Below are positions 4,589-6,399 of a DNA stretch of 6,399 nucleotides, piece after piece. The first letter of the stretch is position 1, and every line of letters begins with the position of its first letter. The position numbers and the translations under genes were made by a program. The DNA comes from Oxalobacteraceae bacterium (lineage in GTDB: Bacteria > Pseudomonadota > Gammaproteobacteria > Burkholderiales > Burkholderiaceae_D), in the NCBI GenBank assembly GCA_003132085.1, contig PKWO01000166.1:1-6399 (forward strand), in the 5' to 3' direction. The notes below the pieces were generated by a model, which did no database searches, was not told where the DNA came from, and worked only from the letters and a program-made list of their open reading frames with translations.

Positions 4589-5449
4589 ATGTCACGTATG
4601 CAGACAGTGCTTTTCACCGCATTAGCCATGCTCGCATTTGCCGGGAATTCGTTGCTCTGCCGGATGGCGTTCCGGCACTCCGGTATTGATGCAGCGAGCT
4701 TCACTGCCATTCGAATTTGCTCGGGCGCTGTTGTGCTTTGGCTGATCATAGCAGCCAAAGGCGAAAAAATTGGGACGGCAGGAAGTTGGTATTCGGCGCT
4801 GGCGCTTTTTGCATATGCGGCCGGCTTCTCATTCGCCTATGTCAGCTTGCCGGCCGCTACAGGCGCATTACTACTCTTCGGCGCTGTTCAGGCAACCATG
4901 ATCAGTTATGGTTTATGGAAGGGAGAGCGGTTGCGGGGGTGGCGGCTTGTAGGCTTGATACTCGCTTTTGGCGGCCTTTTCGGTCTTTTGCTGCCGGGGT
5001 TGTCTTCGCCGCCGCTGCATGGTTCCATGTTGATGCTTGCTGCAGGTGTCGCATGGGGTATCTATTCTTTGCGTGCCAAAGCTGCGATCCATCCAACACG
5101 GACCACGGCAGGGAATTTCATTCGTGCTGTGCCTTTCGCATTTGCGCTTAATATTGCCATGCTTCCCTCGGTTTCACTGGATGGGCCGGGGATTTTATAT
5201 GCGATAGCATCTGGAGGATTGACATCAGGCGTTGGATACGCGATCTGGTACGCAGCGTTACGCGGCTTGAAATCAACCAACGCCGCAACGGTGCAGCTCA
5301 GCGTGCCGGTCATCGCTGCCATAGGTGGCATTGCGTTCCTCGGTGAAGCTATCACGCTACGCCTATTGGTAACCTCAACAGCGATTCTTGGTGGCATCGT
5401 GTTGGTCACTTTCGACGCAAAGCACTTCTTTAAAGCGCCGGTTACGTGA
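4589..5449 (+). CDS. EamA-family transporter (drug/metabolite transporter superfamily)
   Basis: 286 residues, almost entirely hydrophobic, with about ten membrane helices (roughly 4-24, 34-54, 67-85, 88-108, 117-135, 145-161, 178-195, 200-220, 233-252 and 257-275). It has the two tandem EamA halves of this inner-membrane family: the first near FAYVSLPAATGALLL (82-96), the second near WYAALRGLKSTNAATVQLSV (220-239) followed by the typical FLGEAIT (250-256). Such proteins usually export metabolites, amino acids or nucleobase-like compounds; the substrate cannot be read from the sequence. The ATG at 4589 gives MSRMQTVLF, a normal short start before helix 1, but only a weak GAAAG precedes it. An in-frame GTG at 4559 would add ten residues and an in-frame ATG at 4598 would remove three. 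No clear promoter pair was found. It converges on the acyl-CoA dehydrogenase gene, so the two are not co-transcribed. Confidence 0.92.
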   Translation: MSRMQTVLFTALAMLAFAGNSLLCRMAFRHSGIDAASFTAIRICSGAVVLWLIIAAKGEKIGTAGSWYSALALFAYAAGFSFAYVSLPAATGALLLFGAVQATMISYGLWKGERLRGWRLVGLILAFGGLFGLLLPGLSSPPLHGSMLMLAAGVAWGIYSLRAKAAIHPTRTTAGNFIRAVPFAFALNIAMLPSVSLDGPGILYAIASGGLTSGVGYAIWYAALRGLKSTNAATVQLSVPVIAAIGGIAFLGEAITLRLLVTSTAILGGIVLVTFDAKHFFKAPVT

Positions 5450-5522
5450 CCCGAGCAATATGCAGTTCGAGAATCCGAAATTTGATAGGCAGTTGGTCGC
5501 TCCTTGAATGGCGCACTAAATC

Positions 5523-5543
5523 GCCTCCGGTAAAGCCGGGGGC
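5523..5543. terminator. Bidirectional terminator-like hairpin between convergent genes
   Basis: GCCTCCGG (5523-5530) pairs with CCGGGGGC (5536-5543), eight pairs with one T-G, around the loop TAAAG. It lies 73 nt after the transporter stop and 17 nt after the acyl-CoA dehydrogenase stop. T-rich tails are weak on both sides (TTATTG on plus, GATTTAG on minus), so efficiency is uncertain. Confidence 0.6.
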
Positions 5544-5559
5544 TTATTGCTAGGGCTCG

Positions 5560-6399
5560 TTAAACGCCGGATAAAACCCTCGGTGGCGTTAGGTAAGCCG
5601 CCGTGGCTCCCAGCGTTTTCTGACTTTTCTTGATTTCCATGCGCGCGATGGACTGCAGATGCACTTCATCCGGACCATCGGCATAACGAAGTGCCCGGCC
5701 CCAGGTCCAGTGGTCGGCGAGCGGGGTGTCGGGGCTGATCCCCATCGCGCCGAAAGTTTGCATGGCGCGATCACAGACGGTGGTGTGAACAGAGGGCACC
5801 AGCGCCTTAATCATCGATATTTCCTTGCTGGCTTCCTTGGCACCCACATTGTCGATCATCCATGCCGTTTTCAATACCAGCAAGCGCGCCTGATCGATCT
5901 CGATACGCGAACGGGCGATCCACTCGGAAACGATGCCGTGTTGATGCAAGTATTTTCCGAAAGTCCGGCGTTCCTGCGAACGCTCGATCATCAACTCCAG
6001 CGCCAGTTCCGCGGCGCCGATGGAACGCATGCAATGATGAATGCGGCCCGGCCCCAATCGCGCTTGCGCGAGCGCAAAGCCGCTGCCTTCTTCGCCCAGC
6101 AAATGGCTGACCGGTACGCGCACATTGCGAAACAAGATCTCGCAATGCCCTTCTGGCGAGTGATGATTCATGATATTGATGTTGCGCACAATCTCGACAC
6201 CGGCTGTGTCGCGTGGCACCAAAATCATACTCTGCTGCCGGTGGGGGTCCGCAGCGGTGTCGGTTTTTCCCATGAGTATGAAAATCTTGCAATTCGGATG
6301 CGCTGCATTGGTAATAAACCACTTGCGACCGTTGATCACATAGTCGTCGCCATCGCGCTTGATCAGCGTGGTGATATTGGTTGCGTCGGAAGATGCCAC
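5560..6399 (-). CDS. Acyl-CoA dehydrogenase, ACAD10/11-like, 5' end outside the window
   Basis: 279 residues of the C-terminal part are visible; the frame is open through the window edge, where the first codon is GTG reading as internal Val before ASSDATNI, a conserved stretch of the family. Roughly 130 N-terminal residues of a protein of about 400 should lie outside. The enzyme is an FAD flavoprotein that oxidises acyl-CoA to enoyl-CoA. Visible family features are KWFITNA (26-32), the beta-domain and hinge to LGEEGSGFALAQARLGPGR (101-119), the FAD-contact RRTFGK (144-149), and ADGPDEVH (240-247), typical of ACAD10/11-like enzymes. In that last motif Asp241 occupies the place of the catalytic Glu in medium-chain enzymes (YEGT). 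The substrate is unknown; 4-hydroxyacyl or branched acyl-CoA have been linked to relatives, but nothing here proves it. It is the last gene of its transcript, since a hairpin follows 17 nt after the stop. Confidence 0.93.
   Translation of the reverse strand: MASSDATNITTLIKRDGDDYVINGRKWFITNAAHPNCKIFILMGKTDTAADPHRQQSMILVPRDTAGVEIVRNINIMNHHSPEGHCEILFRNVRVPVSHLLGEEGSGFALAQARLGPGRIHHCMRSIGAAELALELMIERSQERRTFGKYLHQHGIVSEWIARSRIEIDQARLLVLKTAWMIDNVGAKEASKEISMIKALVPSVHTTVCDRAMQTFGAMGISPDTPLADHWTWGRALRYADGPDEVHLQSIARMEIKKSQKTLGATAAYLTPPRVLSGV

Overview
The window looks like chromosomal DNA of a Gram-negative, aerobic proteobacterium, probably a betaproteobacterium (Burkholderiales-like). That assignment is an inference. 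It rests on the gene types (periplasmic PQQ dehydrogenase, c4-type dihaem cytochrome, ACAD10/11-like acyl-CoA dehydrogenase) and the moderately GC-rich coding sequence; there is no rRNA or other phylogenetic marker.

Left part (1-3517), all on the minus strand, read right to left: a secreted ankyrin-repeat protein (2852-3517), a periplasmic PQQ-dependent alcohol dehydrogenase (940-2664) and a periplasmic dihaem cytochrome c (79-654). The three form a plausible functional set, in which the quinoprotein oxidises an alcohol or aldehyde and the dihaem cytochrome accepts the electrons. The role of the ankyrin protein is unknown. The genes do not look like one tight operon: ankyrin and dehydrogenase each have a promoter-like sequence and a ribosome binding site, and a strong terminator-like hairpin (804-835) follows the dehydrogenase. 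The dehydrogenase has an Asp two residues after the catalytic Asp (D346/D348), the signature of lanthanide-dependent quinoproteins such as XoxF and PedH.

Middle part (3518-4588) is gene-poor and scarred. It holds a degraded C-terminal piece of an IS6-family-like transposase (3870-3968, plus strand). It also holds a previously hidden 46-codon gene for a single-pass membrane protein (3958-4098, minus), with a very good ribosome binding site. Upstream of that gene is a composite control region: a perfect 10-bp-arm palindrome (4109-4135) abutting a 12-bp-arm inverted repeat (4134-4182), with a sigma70-like promoter between and inside them. An orphan open stretch with protein-like composition but no start (4373-4549, minus) may be another gene remnant.

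Right part (4589-6399): a DMT-superfamily EamA transporter on the plus strand converges on the 3' part of an ACAD10/11-like acyl-CoA dehydrogenase on the minus strand, which runs off the window edge. A GC hairpin between them (5523-5543) is a likely bidirectional terminator.

No tRNA, rRNA, CRISPR array, complete insertion sequence or phage gene was seen.
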